Source: Spirosoma oryzae (GTDB lineage Bacteria > Bacteroidota > Bacteroidia > Cytophagales > Spirosomataceae). Taken from it: 64,000 nt of DNA. The position numbers were made by a program, and so were the translations under genes. This document shows positions 16,624-25,229 of this stretch, piece by piece. The stretch covers positions 124,001 to 188,000 of the forward strand of contig NZ_PVTE01000011.1 in NCBI RefSeq assembly GCF_003002825.1. Direction: 5' to 3'. Position 1 is the stretch's first letter, and each line of letters begins with the position of its first letter. The notes beneath the pieces were generated by a model. The model did no database searches, was not told the origin of the DNA, and saw nothing but the letters and a program-made list of their open reading frames with translations.

Positions 16624-17967
16624 TTATAGCCAGGTGCGGACGGTGTCCCAAAGCAGATACGCGTTGAGACCGATGATCAGACCGGCTACAACCCAGGCGG
16701 TGATTTTCATCCAGCCGGGGTTGACGAAGCGCCCCATCTTTAGCTTGTCGCTGGTAAAGATAACCAGGGGGACAACGGCGAAGCTGAGCTGCAACGACAG
16801 AATAACCTGGCTGAAGACAAGCAGTTCGGAGGTACCGTGTTCGCCATAGAGCGAAGCAACGATCAGCGCCGGAACGATAGCGATCAGACGTGTAATCAGC
16901 CGACGTAACCAGGGTTTCAGACGCAGACTCAGGAACCCCTCCATTACGATCTGACCCGATAATGTGCCCGTTAGCGTCGAGTTTTGACCGGACGCGAGCA
17001 GGGCGACGGCAAACAGAATACCCGCCAGTTTTACCCCCAGTATCGGATCGAGCAGGCGGTGGGCATCGGTAATATCGGCAACCGTTTGATTCCCCGAAAA
17101 GTGGAACGCTGCCGCCGATAGAACCAGAATGGCTGCGTTGATAAAAAACGCCAGAAAGAGCGATACCGTCGAGTCGATTGTTGCGAACCGGATGGCCGTT
17201 TTCCGACCGGGATCGGTACGGGGGTAGTCGCGCGTTTGTACAATGCTGGAGTGCAGGTACAGGTTATGCGGCATGACGGTAGCGCCCAGAATACCGATGG
17301 CGATGTACAGCATGCTGGGGTTTGTCATCACCTCGCTGTGGGGTATCAGGCCATTTACCACGGCACCCATGTCGGGCCGCGATACGATCAGTTCGTAACC
17401 GAAGCAGGCGATGATCAGGAAAATCAGGCTGGCGACAATACGCTCGATCGTCTGAAATCCTTTGTTCTGCAAGAACAAGAGTAATAGAACATCGGCGGCA
17501 GTAATGAGGATGCCCACTGTCAGCGGAAGACCGAAAAGCAGATTGAGCGCAATGGCCGAACCGATCACCTCGGCCAGATCGGTAGCGGCAATGGCGATTT
17601 CGGCCAGTATCCACAGACCAATTGCGACGGGTTTACTGTAGTGATCGCGGCAGGCCTGCGCCAGATCCCGGCCAGTTGCGATGCCTAGTTTGAGCGCCAG
17701 ATGTTGCAGAAGGATGGCAAACAAGTTGGAAATCAAAACGACGGACAACAACCGATACCCAAACCGCGCACCACCGGCGATGTCGGTAGCCCAGTTGCCG
17801 GGGTCCATGTACCCTACCGCTACCATCATTCCCGGCCCGGCATAGGCCATCAGGGTGCGGAAAAAGCCGGCGTTGGCCGGTACCGAAACAGAGCCATGTA
17901 CTTCAGACAGCGATTTGGTCGTATTGTCCTGTCGCCATCCTTTCACTGGTGTATTCGTAACGTTCAT
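16624..17967 (-). CDS. mntH: Nramp-family divalent metal (Mn2+/Fe2+) transporter
   Basis: 447 residues from ATG 17965-17967, with 11 predicted transmembrane segments. The metal-binding motif of helix 1 is DPGN (Asp55-Asn58, in [16 protein letters not shown]) and that of helix 6 is [10 protein letters not shown]. Both are diagnostic of Nramp proton-coupled manganese importers. A longer in-frame start at 18069 exists, but it adds a region that does not look like Nramp. It is divergent from a DtxR/MntR regulator, with a perfect palindromic operator at 18105-18130 between them, so manganese-dependent repression is likely. The long 5' region (17968-18054) holds an A/G-rich palindrome. Confidence 0.95.
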   Translation of the reverse strand: MNVTNTPVKGWRQDNTTKSLSEVHGSVSVPANAGFFRTLMAYAGPGMMVAVGYMDPGNWATDIAGGARFGYRLLSVVLISNLFAILLQHLALKLGIATGRDLAQACRDHYSKPVAIGLWILAEIAIAATDLAEVIGSAIALNLLFGLPLTVGILITAADVLLLLFLQNKGFQTIERIVASLIFLIIACFGYELIVSRPDMGAVVNGLIPHSEVMTNPSMLYIAIGILGATVMPHNLYLHSSIVQTRDYPRTDPGRKTAIRFATIDSTVSLFLAFFINAAILVLSAAAFHFSGNQTVADITDAHRLLDPILGVKLAGILFAVALLASGQNSTLTGTLSGQIVMEGFLSLRLKPWLRRLITRLIAIVPALIVASLYGEHGTSELLVFSQVILSLQLSFAVVPLVIFTSDKLKMGRFVNPGWMKITAWVVAGLIIGLNAYLLWDTVRTWL

Positions 17968-18054
17968 GTAAAAAGAAGAAAGACGTGAGATGAAAGAAAA
18001 AAGAAATAAGCCAGCACACTTTTCTTCGTTTATCTTACCTCTCTCATCCATGAT
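17968..18054. repeat. Possible dispersed palindrome, A/G-rich word family K
   Basis: The left part (GAAGAAAGACGTGAGATGAAAG) and the right part (CTTTTCTTCGTTTATCTTACCTCTCTCATC) are loosely reverse complementary. The middle holds AAGCCAGCAC, which shares GCCAGC with the loop core of other palindromes. The pairing is weaker than in families A to F. Confidence 0.35.
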
Positions 18055-18104
18055 ACAGCTGCAAACCAAGTAGGTAACGCACGAAAGATAAGGAATGTTG
18101 AAAT

Positions 18105-18130
18105 AAAAATTTAGGTAAGTCTAAATTTTT
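18105..18130. promoter_or_regulatory. DtxR/MntR-type operator between mntH and mntR
   Basis: A perfect 10-bp inverted repeat, AAAAATTTAG at 18105-18114 and CTAAATTTTT at 18121-18130, is separated by GTAAGT. The core TTTAGGTAAGTCTAAA resembles the DtxR/MntR box TTAGG...CCTAA. It lies where the -33 element of the mntR promoter would be (box at 18151-18158) and upstream of the divergent mntH. Confidence 0.8.
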
Positions 18131-18150
18131 AGAAAGTTTAACACAAAAGG

Positions 18151-18158
18151 TACCTTTG
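18151..18158 (+). promoter_or_regulatory. -7 promoter box TACCTTTG for mntR
   Basis: Exact TAnnTTTG, identical to the octamer at 9030-9037, 53 nt before the ATG at 18211. The operator lies 20 nt upstream, so a bound repressor would block this promoter. Confidence 0.65.
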
Positions 18159-18210
18159 CGGATGAATCAAAAGCGGCTTGGCGGTCGTTTACAGGCTATT
18201 GAGTAGTATT

Positions 18211-18864
18211 ATGCATTCGTTCACGGAGGAGAATTATCTGAAAACGATCTACGCCATCTCGCTGCGGCAGGCGGGGGACGTAAGCACGAATGCGTTGGCA
18301 GAAGTAACGGCTACGAAGGCGGCATCCGTAACGGATATGCTGCGTAAACTAGCTGATAAAGAACTGATTCACTATAAAAAATACCAGGGTGTCCGGCTGA
18401 CGGAAGAAGGCGAACGGCTGGCGCTGCAAATCATCCGGCGGCATCGGTTGTGGGAAGTATTTCTGGTCGACAAGCTGGGCTTTGGCTGGGATGCCGTTCA
18501 CGACATTGCCGAAGAACTCGAACACATCCGCTCCGACGAACTGACGGCCCGGCTGGATACGTTTCTCGGTCACCCGCAGTTTGATCCTCACGGCGATCCG
18601 ATTCCGACGCAGGCCGGACTGATGCCCGAAACGGAATACCGGAAACTGTCGGAGGTAAACGAAGGCGAAGCGGTGCGGCTGATGGGCGTACTGGAACATT
18701 CGACTGCGTTTCTGCAACACCTCGATCGCTGTCAGCTGACGCTGGGCTGCGCCGTTACGCTGGGCGAAATCAATCCGTTCGACCGGTCGGTGCGCGTCGT
18801 CAGCGAAGCCGGGCTACCAATTTTTGTCAGCCACGAAGTCGCTCGAAATTTGCTGGTGGAATAA
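18211..18864 (+). CDS. mntR: DtxR/MntR-family metal-dependent transcriptional repressor
   Basis: 217 residues. The N-terminal winged helix is SFTEENYLKTIYAISLRQAG, followed by NALAEVTATKAASVTDMLRKL as the recognition helix region and GVRLTEEGERLAL. The metal-binding and dimer domain has RRHRLWEVFLVDKLGFGWDAVHDIAEELEH, with the conserved E-x-x-E-H ligands. A C-terminal FeoA/SH3-like domain starts near residue 140. The ATG at 18211 is used because upstream alternatives extend towards the promoter box. Its position opposite mntH and the palindrome between them support a role in manganese or iron homeostasis. Whether Mn or Fe is the co-repressor cannot be read from sequence. Confidence 0.93.
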   Translation: MHSFTEENYLKTIYAISLRQAGDVSTNALAEVTATKAASVTDMLRKLADKELIHYKKYQGVRLTEEGERLALQIIRRHRLWEVFLVDKLGFGWDAVHDIAEELEHIRSDELTARLDTFLGHPQFDPHGDPIPTQAGLMPETEYRKLSEVNEGEAVRLMGVLEHSTAFLQHLDRCQLTLGCAVTLGEINPFDRSVRVVSEAGLPIFVSHEVARNLLVE

Positions 18865-18867
18865 ATG

Positions 18868-18978
18868 GTGCACGGTATACAGTGTACCGTTCACGGTTTT
18901 CCGGTGCGACCTACTGACTGAAAGGCAGGTTATCTATTTAGCACCGTGAACTGTATACCGAATACGGAAAACGAAATT
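18868..18978. repeat. Dispersed intergenic palindrome, word family A, copy A2
   Basis: The left arm near 18871-18904 contains CACGGTATACAGTGTACCG and the right arm near 18943-18975 contains CACCGTGAACTGTATACCG. Pairing is interrupted but the words match family A. The C/A-rich right arm ends a few bases before the ATG of the LptF/G-like gene (18984). Confidence 0.7.
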
Positions 18979-18983
18979 TTTAC

Positions 18984-20060
18984 ATGAAACTATTAGACTG
19001 GTATATTCTTAAGCGCTTTCTACAGACGTACATCTTCGTCGTGATGGTGATCGTGCTGGTGGTGGTGATGATCGACTATACCGAGAAGGTGGACAACTTT
19101 CACAAAAACAACGTAACGGCGGCTGAGATTCTGGGCCAGTATTATCTGAATTTCATTCCCTACTGGGCGAATTACATCAGTCCACTGATGGTGTTTATTG
19201 CGACGGTGTTTCTGACGTCGCGACTGGCTGCCCGGACCGAAATCATTGCCGCGCTAAGCAGTGGCATCAGCTTCGTCCGGTTGTTGTTTCCGTATCTGCT
19301 GGGTGCGTCGGTGCTGGCCGTACTGACCTATTTCATGGTCAACTATATCATTCCCAAAGCCAACAAAACGCGGATTGCCTTCGAGATCAAATACATCAAT
19401 AATCCGTATACCTATTCAGGGCGGAACGTTCATATCAAGATTGCCCCGAATACCTACGCGTATCTGGAAAGCTACAACAACCTGAGCAACACGGGCTACA
19501 AGTTTACGCTGGAGCGGGTCGAGGGGAATCAACTGAAAGCAAAGCTCTCGGCCGATCGTATCGAGTGGGACAGTAAAAAGAAGAAATGGGGTATCTACGA
19601 TTATACGGTCCGGTCGATCAATGGGAAAACCGAAACGCTGACACCTGGTACGCGTGCGGACACGACGCTGAATCTGAAACCCGATGATTTTGGTTCTGAC
19701 TTCAATCTGTTCGAGACGCTGACGTTGCCCGAACTGAACAAGCACATCGATCTGCTGAAAAGTCGGGGGGCCGACGGTGTCGAAACCTACCTGATCGAAA
19801 AATACAGCCGCGACACCCGCCCGTTCGCCATCATCATCCTGACAGTCATTGGCGTGATTATGTCGGCCCGGAAAAGTCGGCGGGGCGTCGGCTGGCAGGT
19901 AGCGCTGGGTTTCTTTCTCGCGTTTACCTACCTACTGTTTTTCATGCTAGCAAAGGGGATCGCGCAGGAAGGCTTTCTCAATCCGATTCTCGCTGTCTGG
20001 CTACCAAACCTTATTTTTACGGCCATCGGCCTGCTGCTCTATAATACTATTCCGAGGTAA
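18984..20060 (+). CDS. LptF/LptG-family (YjgP/YjgQ) permease
   Basis: 358 residues. The N-terminal LLDWYILKRFLQTYIFVVMV begins the first membrane helix and is the classic LptF/G start. Three helices lie in the N-terminal third, then a periplasmic jellyroll-like domain (about 135-265, RNVHIKIAPNTYAYLESYNN), then three C-terminal helices starting near DTRPFAIIILTVIGVIMSARKS. These proteins form the membrane core of the LptB2FG exporter, which extracts lipopolysaccharide for delivery to the outer membrane. Only one such gene is visible here; the paired subunit must be elsewhere. The leader contains palindrome A2. Confidence 0.93.
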   Translation: MKLLDWYILKRFLQTYIFVVMVIVLVVVMIDYTEKVDNFHKNNVTAAEILGQYYLNFIPYWANYISPLMVFIATVFLTSRLAARTEIIAALSSGISFVRLLFPYLLGASVLAVLTYFMVNYIIPKANKTRIAFEIKYINNPYTYSGRNVHIKIAPNTYAYLESYNNLSNTGYKFTLERVEGNQLKAKLSADRIEWDSKKKKWGIYDYTVRSINGKTETLTPGTRADTTLNLKPDDFGSDFNLFETLTLPELNKHIDLLKSRGADGVETYLIEKYSRDTRPFAIIILTVIGVIMSARKSRRGVGWQVALGFFLAFTYLLFFMLAKGIAQEGFLNPILAVWLPNLIFTAIGLLLYNTIPR

Positions 20061-20063
20061 ACA

Positions 20064-20151
20064 GTGATTGAATGACGGAATGATAGACTGATTGAATGGA
20101 AAAGTGTCGGCGTCAGCCTACTCAATCAGTCTACCACTCTGTCATTCAACT
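20064..20151. repeat. Dispersed intergenic palindrome, word family B, copy B2
   Basis: The left arm 20064-20100 contains GATTGAATGACGGAATGATAG and the right arm 20121-20151 contains CTCAATCAG and CTGTCATTCAA. The loop carries GCGTCAGCC at 20111-20119. It is a sister of the element at 11028-11106. The right arm lies 12 nt before the DMT transporter ATG. Confidence 0.75.
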
Positions 20152-20162
20152 AACCCCGTATT

Positions 20163-21074
20163 ATGCCCCAGAAGTCTTCGCCTGCTGATTATTTCCAGCT
20201 TCACTTCATTGTTCTGATCTGGGGGTTCACCGCCATTCTGGGTAAGCTGCTGCAACCCCTCGACGCGTCGGCGGTGGTATTGTTCCGGACGGGACTAGCG
20301 ACGATCGGGCTGCTGGCCGTGCTCCGATTTCGAAAACAGTCGCTGGCCATTGCACATACCGACCGCTGGAAACTACTGGCAACGGGGGGCATCATTGCGT
20401 TGCACTGGGTACTGTTCTTTCTGGCGGCCCGGCTTGCCAATGTGTCGGTTTGTCTGGCCGGTATGGCGACAAGTTCGCTGTGGGCCAGTGTGCTCGAACC
20501 AATCGTGCTGCGTCGGCGCGTCCGGCTGATCGAAGTCATACTGGGGGGCGTCGTGATGTCGGGCCTGTACCTGATTTTTCGCTTCGAATTCGATAAGGTC
20601 GCCGGACTGGCGGTCGCTGTTTTCTCGGCTATGCTATCGTCGCTGTTCACCATCATCAACAGCCGTTTTGCGCAGCGTTACGAATCGCTGGTAATTTCGG
20701 CCTACGAGATGGCGGGAGCTACCGTCGGGGCGCTCGGGTTGTGGCTGACCGTGCGGTATGTACTACCCGCTGACCCGGCGCAGGTCACGCAGTTTGTACC
20801 CGAGACGGCTGCGCAATGGCTATGGCTGGGTATCCTCTCGATGGTGTGTACCGTGTATGCGTATTCGGTAGGGGTAGGGCTACTCCGTAAGTTTTCACCG
20901 TACATGGCCATATTAACCGTAAATTTGGAGCCAGTGTACGGAATTTTGCTGGCTGTCCTGATCTTTGGCGACACGGAACGGATGACGGCTGGCTTCTATC
21001 TGGGTACACTGGTTATCCTGCTGGCGGTACTCTCTTACCCATTTCTGGATCGGCCCAAGGTCGAGCCGGTGTAG
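20163..21074 (+). CDS. EamA/DMT-family transporter
   Basis: 303 residues with about ten hydrophobic segments and two EamA repeats, the second beginning near residue 155 (GLAVAVFSAMLSSLFTIINSRFA). The first helix has FIVLIWGFTAILGKLLQP and the end has LVILLAVLSYPFL. EamA carriers export or import small metabolites such as amino acids or nucleotide sugars; the substrate here is not known. Its place at the head of a glycan-related run could suggest a sugar or lipid-linked substrate, but that is inference. The start ATG lies 12 nt after palindrome B2. Confidence 0.9.
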   Translation: MPQKSSPADYFQLHFIVLIWGFTAILGKLLQPLDASAVVLFRTGLATIGLLAVLRFRKQSLAIAHTDRWKLLATGGIIALHWVLFFLAARLANVSVCLAGMATSSLWASVLEPIVLRRRVRLIEVILGGVVMSGLYLIFRFEFDKVAGLAVAVFSAMLSSLFTIINSRFAQRYESLVISAYEMAGATVGALGLWLTVRYVLPADPAQVTQFVPETAAQWLWLGILSMVCTVYAYSVGVGLLRKFSPYMAILTVNLEPVYGILLAVLIFGDTERMTAGFYLGTLVILLAVLSYPFLDRPKVEPV

Positions 21075-21107
21075 CGGTAAAAGGCTGTATGGCAGTCACT
21101 ACACTGC

Positions 21108-22535
21108 ATGAAACATCTTTTTTCTGACCGGTTGATTGCCATAGCAGCCGGTCTGTTCGTTGCGCTGACTTACCTGCCCCTGTTGCTGCTGTCGGCGCAT
21201 AACCATCCGTCGGCCGCCGACGATTATTGCTTCGCTGATACGGCGGTGCGCTATGGTTTCTGGGCCGCGCAGAAACTGTATTATAATGGCTGGACGGGCC
21301 GCTACTTCTCCAATATGCTGGTGCACGGCAGCCCATTGGTCTGGGGCTGGTACGACGGCTACCGCCTGATTCCGGCACTGACCGTGACGGGGTTTCTGCT
21401 GTCGGTATACAGTTTTACGAACGAACTCCTGCGCGATCAGTCGCGTGTAACACGGCTGACGGTTGCGGGCCTGCTGTTTTTCGCGTACATGGTGGCGCTG
21501 CCCAACACCGTCGAAGGATTTTTCTGGACATCGTCGGTCGTTGCGTATACGATTCCGGCTGCGCTGACGCTCTACTGGCTGGCCATTGTCATGCGCTGGT
21601 ACCGACTACCGGCTGGTTTATACCGAAATCTGAATGCTTTCTGGGCCGGGGTACTGGTTTTTTTTATCGTCGGATCGGGCGAAACGATTCTAGTGCTGCT
21701 GGTCGGGATGCTGCTGGCGATGGCTGGTTATCGGCTGGTATTCCAACGTACGTTCGACGGTTTTCTGGCGGTTATGCTGGTTGTCGCACTGGCCTCAGCG
21801 GGACTGGTGTTCGGTGCGCCGGGAAATGCCATCCGGCTTGGGTCAAACGAGGTACAGGGTAATAGTATCGTGTCGCTCGGAATGACGGTCGGTATTCTGG
21901 CGAAGGCCGTGCTGGGCTGGCTTGTGCAGACGCCCGTACTTCCATTATCTCTGTTAAGCCTGCCGTTGCTGGTTCGGCTCAATCGGCCAACCAGCTCCGT
22001 ACGGACTATCGGTCAACTACCTGTTCTGTTGCTCACACTGATCTGGGCCGGGGTGCTGCTGGTGCTGACTTTTCCGTCGGTGTATGGGCTGGGTACGGCA
22101 CCGGGCCGGGTGATGAACCTGACCTACCTCGTGTTTCTGTTCGGCTGGTTTTTAGTGCTGGCGGCATGGGTTGGTTACCTGATGCGCGGTCAGGGAGCCG
22201 CCGGGCGCTGGCTGAATGCCGGTGCACCGGTACCGACGCTGGCGCAGGGTATTGCGGGCTTGTGGCTGATCGGTAGCCTTGTCGTGAGTCCAACGCTCAG
22301 GCTGCAATATGGCGACCTGCTCAGTGGCGATGCGGCTACCTACGATCGGGAGATGAGTCAGCGACACGCACAGCTTCAGCAGTCGGGCGATACACTGCAA
22401 CTGGCACCGATCCGTGTGTACCCGGCTACGCTGGTTGTTGAAGATATAAAGACGGATAGCCAGCACTGGTGGAACCGCTGTCAGGCTGGTTATTACCACC
22501 ATAAAACCGTTCTGCTGACCGCAGACAACCGTTAG
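21108..22535 (+). CDS. DUF6056 family polytopic membrane protein
   Basis: 475 residues with about ten to twelve membrane helices. The N-terminal signature ADDYCFADTA comes after the first helix, then YYNGWTGRYFSNMLV. The first periplasmic loop carries acidic residues, as in GT-C glycosyltransferases. This layout matches DUF6056, thought to belong to the GT-C-like superfamily that transfers sugars from polyprenyl phosphates. No catalytic motif can be confirmed. It starts 33 nt after the DMT gene and precedes a GT2 gene by 100 nt, so it fits a surface-glycan unit. Confidence 0.8.
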   Translation: MKHLFSDRLIAIAAGLFVALTYLPLLLLSAHNHPSAADDYCFADTAVRYGFWAAQKLYYNGWTGRYFSNMLVHGSPLVWGWYDGYRLIPALTVTGFLLSVYSFTNELLRDQSRVTRLTVAGLLFFAYMVALPNTVEGFFWTSSVVAYTIPAALTLYWLAIVMRWYRLPAGLYRNLNAFWAGVLVFFIVGSGETILVLLVGMLLAMAGYRLVFQRTFDGFLAVMLVVALASAGLVFGAPGNAIRLGSNEVQGNSIVSLGMTVGILAKAVLGWLVQTPVLPLSLLSLPLLVRLNRPTSSVRTIGQLPVLLLTLIWAGVLLVLTFPSVYGLGTAPGRVMNLTYLVFLFGWFLVLAAWVGYLMRGQGAAGRWLNAGAPVPTLAQGIAGLWLIGSLVVSPTLRLQYGDLLSGDAATYDREMSQRHAQLQQSGDTLQLAPIRVYPATLVVEDIKTDSQHWWNRCQAGYYHHKTVLLTADNR

Positions 22536-22635
22536 TTAATGAGTCAAGCCTGCGCTTGTGTTGCTGGCTAATTGATTCACTACACAGCTTTGCCAAAGTA
22601 AGATAAGTACCGACCACTATTAACTACAAGACTAA

Positions 22636-23373
22636 ATGTCCAGTGTCTGCGTCATTATACCGTGTTACAACGAAGCGGGCCGATTGCTAGTCGATGCGTT
22701 TCGGGCGTACCTGAAACAGACGCCAGCCGTACGGTTTTGTTTTGTCGACGATGGCAGTACCGATCAGACTCGTGTGCTGCTGGAGCAACTGCAGGCTGAG
22801 CAGCCGAGTCGTGTCGAGGCTTTGATTTTGCCACAGAATCGGGGTAAGGCGGGGGCTGTCCGGGCGGGAATGCTGCATGTCGCGCAGCAAGCAGTCGATT
22901 ACATTGGTTTTCTGGATGCTGATCTGGCCACTCCACTCGACGCGATCGACGATCTGATCGAAGCCCTCGACCGACGGCCTGAGCTTGATCTGGTGATGGG
23001 ATCGCGGATTAAGTTTCTGGGGGTTGATATTCGTCGTAAACTGTTTCGGCACTACACCGGTCGGATTGTTGCTACGCTCATCAGCAATATTCTTAAACTG
23101 CCTGTTTACGACACGCAGTGTGGGGCCAAGCTGTTTCGGCGTCGCGCCGTGGAATCGTTATTCCGGGACGAGTTTATCAGTCCCTGGTTATTCGATGTGG
23201 AACTGCTGGCCCGCATGATCCAGCAGTACGGCCGCGCGGAAGTGAAAAAACGCGTTGTTGAAAGCCCACTTCGGCAGTGGGTCGAGCAGAGCGACTCACG
23301 CATCAGTTCTACCTATATGTTTAAAATGTGGTACGAGTTGTACCGGATTCAACGAACCTACCGAGACGTATGA
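22636..23373 (+). CDS. Glycosyltransferase family 2, dolichyl-phosphate glucosyltransferase-like
   Basis: 245 residues of the GT-A fold. The N-terminal VCVIIPCYNEAGRL, the nucleotide-sugar pocket FVDDGSTDQT, the metal-binding FLDADLATPLDAI (DxD near residue 94) and VMGSRI are clear, as is the later TQCGAKLFRR. No transmembrane segment follows. The pattern resembles ALG5-type enzymes that put glucose on polyprenyl phosphate at the cytoplasmic side. The product would be a lipid-linked donor for GT-C enzymes such as its neighbours. Its TGA overlaps the ATG of the next gene by 4 nt (ATGA), showing translational coupling. Confidence 0.9.
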   Translation: MSSVCVIIPCYNEAGRLLVDAFRAYLKQTPAVRFCFVDDGSTDQTRVLLEQLQAEQPSRVEALILPQNRGKAGAVRAGMLHVAQQAVDYIGFLDADLATPLDAIDDLIEALDRRPELDLVMGSRIKFLGVDIRRKLFRHYTGRIVATLISNILKLPVYDTQCGAKLFRRRAVESLFRDEFISPWLFDVELLARMIQQYGRAEVKKRVVESPLRQWVEQSDSRISSTYMFKMWYELYRIQRTYRDV

Positions 23374-25085
23374 GTCGATTTTACCGCCTGCTGGCCCGAC
23401 GCCCGCTGACGTTAGCCCTGTTACTACTACCCATTGGGGCATTCTTCGTGTATTTCTTCGCGCTGCGGTACGATATTCCGTGGTTTGATGAATACGAAAG
23501 CATTTCCGATTTTTTACGACGCTTCCTGGCTGCCGACTCCTTTGTCGGAAAAATGGAGGCTCTATTAAAGCCAAACAACGAACATCGGCTGGCGTACGCG
23601 CGGCTGGTCGTAGTAGGACAGTATCTGCTGACGGGGGGACTAAATTTTGCCGGCCTGATGCTTTGGGGTAATCTGGGGATGGTAGTCATTTTCTGGCTCC
23701 TCTACCGTGCGCTTCGCCGGGCGGATGATCCCGCTGCTCATGCGCTGACGCCCCGCTCACTGGGCGACAAAGCGCTGATTGGGATGCTACCTGTTGTCCT
23801 GATTCTGTTCACGGCGCAAAACTACCTGCTGACGTTTACGGCATTATATACCCTTCAGTACCTGGCGATCATCATGCTGGCCATGCTGACGTTGTACGTA
23901 CTAACGACTGACCGGCTGCTTTACTTCGGTATTGCGCTGCCGATGGGTGTGTTCAGTACGTTCAGTATGGGCAATGGCCTATTGTTGTGGCCCGCTGGTG
24001 CTGCTGTTCTGTTTGTTCAACGTCGGTGGGCTGCGCTGGGTGTCTGGCTGGCTACAGGTGCATTAAGCGGCTGGTTATATTTTCTGGGCTATCCGGTGCA
24101 GCAGGGCAATGCCGATGGGTTTACGTATGTGCTTGAGCATCCGATCAAGACGTTGGCTGGTTTCCTGATTTTCGCTGGCAGTGTGTTCGATCTGTTCCCA
24201 ATACTGCCTGTTGAACCGCGCTCGTACCTGCCGCTCATAATGGGTTTCATACTAATGGCTGGCTTGGTTTACTGGGTGGCCAGCGTTGTAATTCGACGGG
24301 AGAAAGCGACATCGTTCTTTGACGTTTTTCTGCTGGGTTGCCTACTGTTTGTTCTGGCGAACATCGGGCTGATTGCGGTGTTTCGCATCCGCTTTTACTT
24401 TGGAATGGTGCTGCACAGCTCGTACCGGACCTACTCGCTCGTACTGTGGGCGATAGCCTGCGTACTGCTGTTCAGCCGGTTGCCCGATGTATGGCGGGTC
24501 AAAGTATGGCCCGGCCTGTGGCTGATGTTTCTGGGTGTCAACGTGCTTACCTACGGCACTTACATTCCGGAGGCTATCGAACGCCGGAAGCATATGCAAG
24601 CCATGACGTTCAATCAGCGGTATAGCGATATCGGGCTGGGGGGCACACGGAATACGAAGCTGGCCCGCTACATTTCTGACCTGACTAAACTGATGCACGA
24701 CCGGGGCTGGTACAATTTACCAGATCCGACCATAACCCCTGATGAAAAAAGGCTGCTCGGACCAGCCGAACGGTCTGTCCCGACAGAACCGCTACAGATC
24801 ACTCAACGGCCGGATTACATCGTCGTCGACAACCACGATGCCAACTACCAGCTCGGTGTCAATATGGCTACGTATCTGGTGCTCAAGTCAGATAAGCATA
24901 CCTACCTGGTACTGGCTGCTCGCATTCGACCGCAGGGGCGTCGATTCTGGCGGGTGTTACCCGGTTTTACGGCTGCGATGCCGACTGCGATCGTACAGCC
25001 CGGCCGCTATCGGATTGGCTTGTTTCGGACGTATCCCGATCATTCGCAAACTCAATTTACCGATCGCTTTGTTGACATACCGTGA
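23370..25085 (+). CDS. Large polytopic membrane protein, probable GT-C-like glycosyltransferase
   Basis: 571 residues from the ATG at 23370 that overlaps the preceding stop. About ten hydrophobic segments lie in the first 420 residues, followed by a soluble C-terminal domain of about 150 residues (from ERRKHMQAMTFNQRY on). After the first helix comes DIPWFDEYESISDFL; acidic residues there are typical of GT-C catalytic loops, and EHR follows at NNEHRLAY. No named family is recognised with confidence. Coupling to a polyprenyl-phosphate glycosyltransferase suggests it uses that lipid-linked sugar, perhaps to decorate a surface polymer. The donor and acceptor are unknown. Confidence 0.65.
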   Translation: MSRFYRLLARRPLTLALLLLPIGAFFVYFFALRYDIPWFDEYESISDFLRRFLAADSFVGKMEALLKPNNEHRLAYARLVVVGQYLLTGGLNFAGLMLWGNLGMVVIFWLLYRALRRADDPAAHALTPRSLGDKALIGMLPVVLILFTAQNYLLTFTALYTLQYLAIIMLAMLTLYVLTTDRLLYFGIALPMGVFSTFSMGNGLLLWPAGAAVLFVQRRWAALGVWLATGALSGWLYFLGYPVQQGNADGFTYVLEHPIKTLAGFLIFAGSVFDLFPILPVEPRSYLPLIMGFILMAGLVYWVASVVIRREKATSFFDVFLLGCLLFVLANIGLIAVFRIRFYFGMVLHSSYRTYSLVLWAIACVLLFSRLPDVWRVKVWPGLWLMFLGVNVLTYGTYIPEAIERRKHMQAMTFNQRYSDIGLGGTRNTKLARYISDLTKLMHDRGWYNLPDPTITPDEKRLLGPAERSVPTEPLQITQRPDYIVVDNHDANYQLGVNMATYLVLKSDKHTYLVLAARIRPQGRRFWRVLPGFTAAMPTAIVQPGRYRIGLFRTYPDHSQTQFTDRFVDIP

Positions 25086-25157
25086 TTCGATAATGACATG
25101 TCTGATTGCTTCCGGATGCGTAGCCAGTCGATAGCTTCGGCGTTCTAATCAGCCAGT

Positions 25158-25192
25158 GTAGAGACGCGCAGGATCGCGTCTCTACAAAAAAC
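25158..25192 (+). repeat. GTAGAGACGCG hairpin (word family E), copy E1
   Basis: A perfect 11-bp stem (25158-25168 with 25175-25185) and 6-nt loop is followed by a run of A. The same GTAGAGAC word recurs at 42235-42342. It separates the membrane protein gene from the promoter of the next gene. Similar GTAGAGACGC words are widespread in several phyla. Confidence 0.7.
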
Positions 25193-25195
25193 GGT

Positions 25196-25203
25196 TAGTT
25201 TTG
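25196..25203 (+). promoter_or_regulatory. -7 promoter box TAGTTTTG for the second GT2 gene
   Basis: Exact TAnnTTTG, 26 nt before the GTG at 25230, just after hairpin E1. It implies that the downstream GT2 and MBOAT genes have their own promoter. Confidence 0.55.
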
Positions 25204-25229
25204 CCCTTCAAACGCCCGTCAATTCATTC

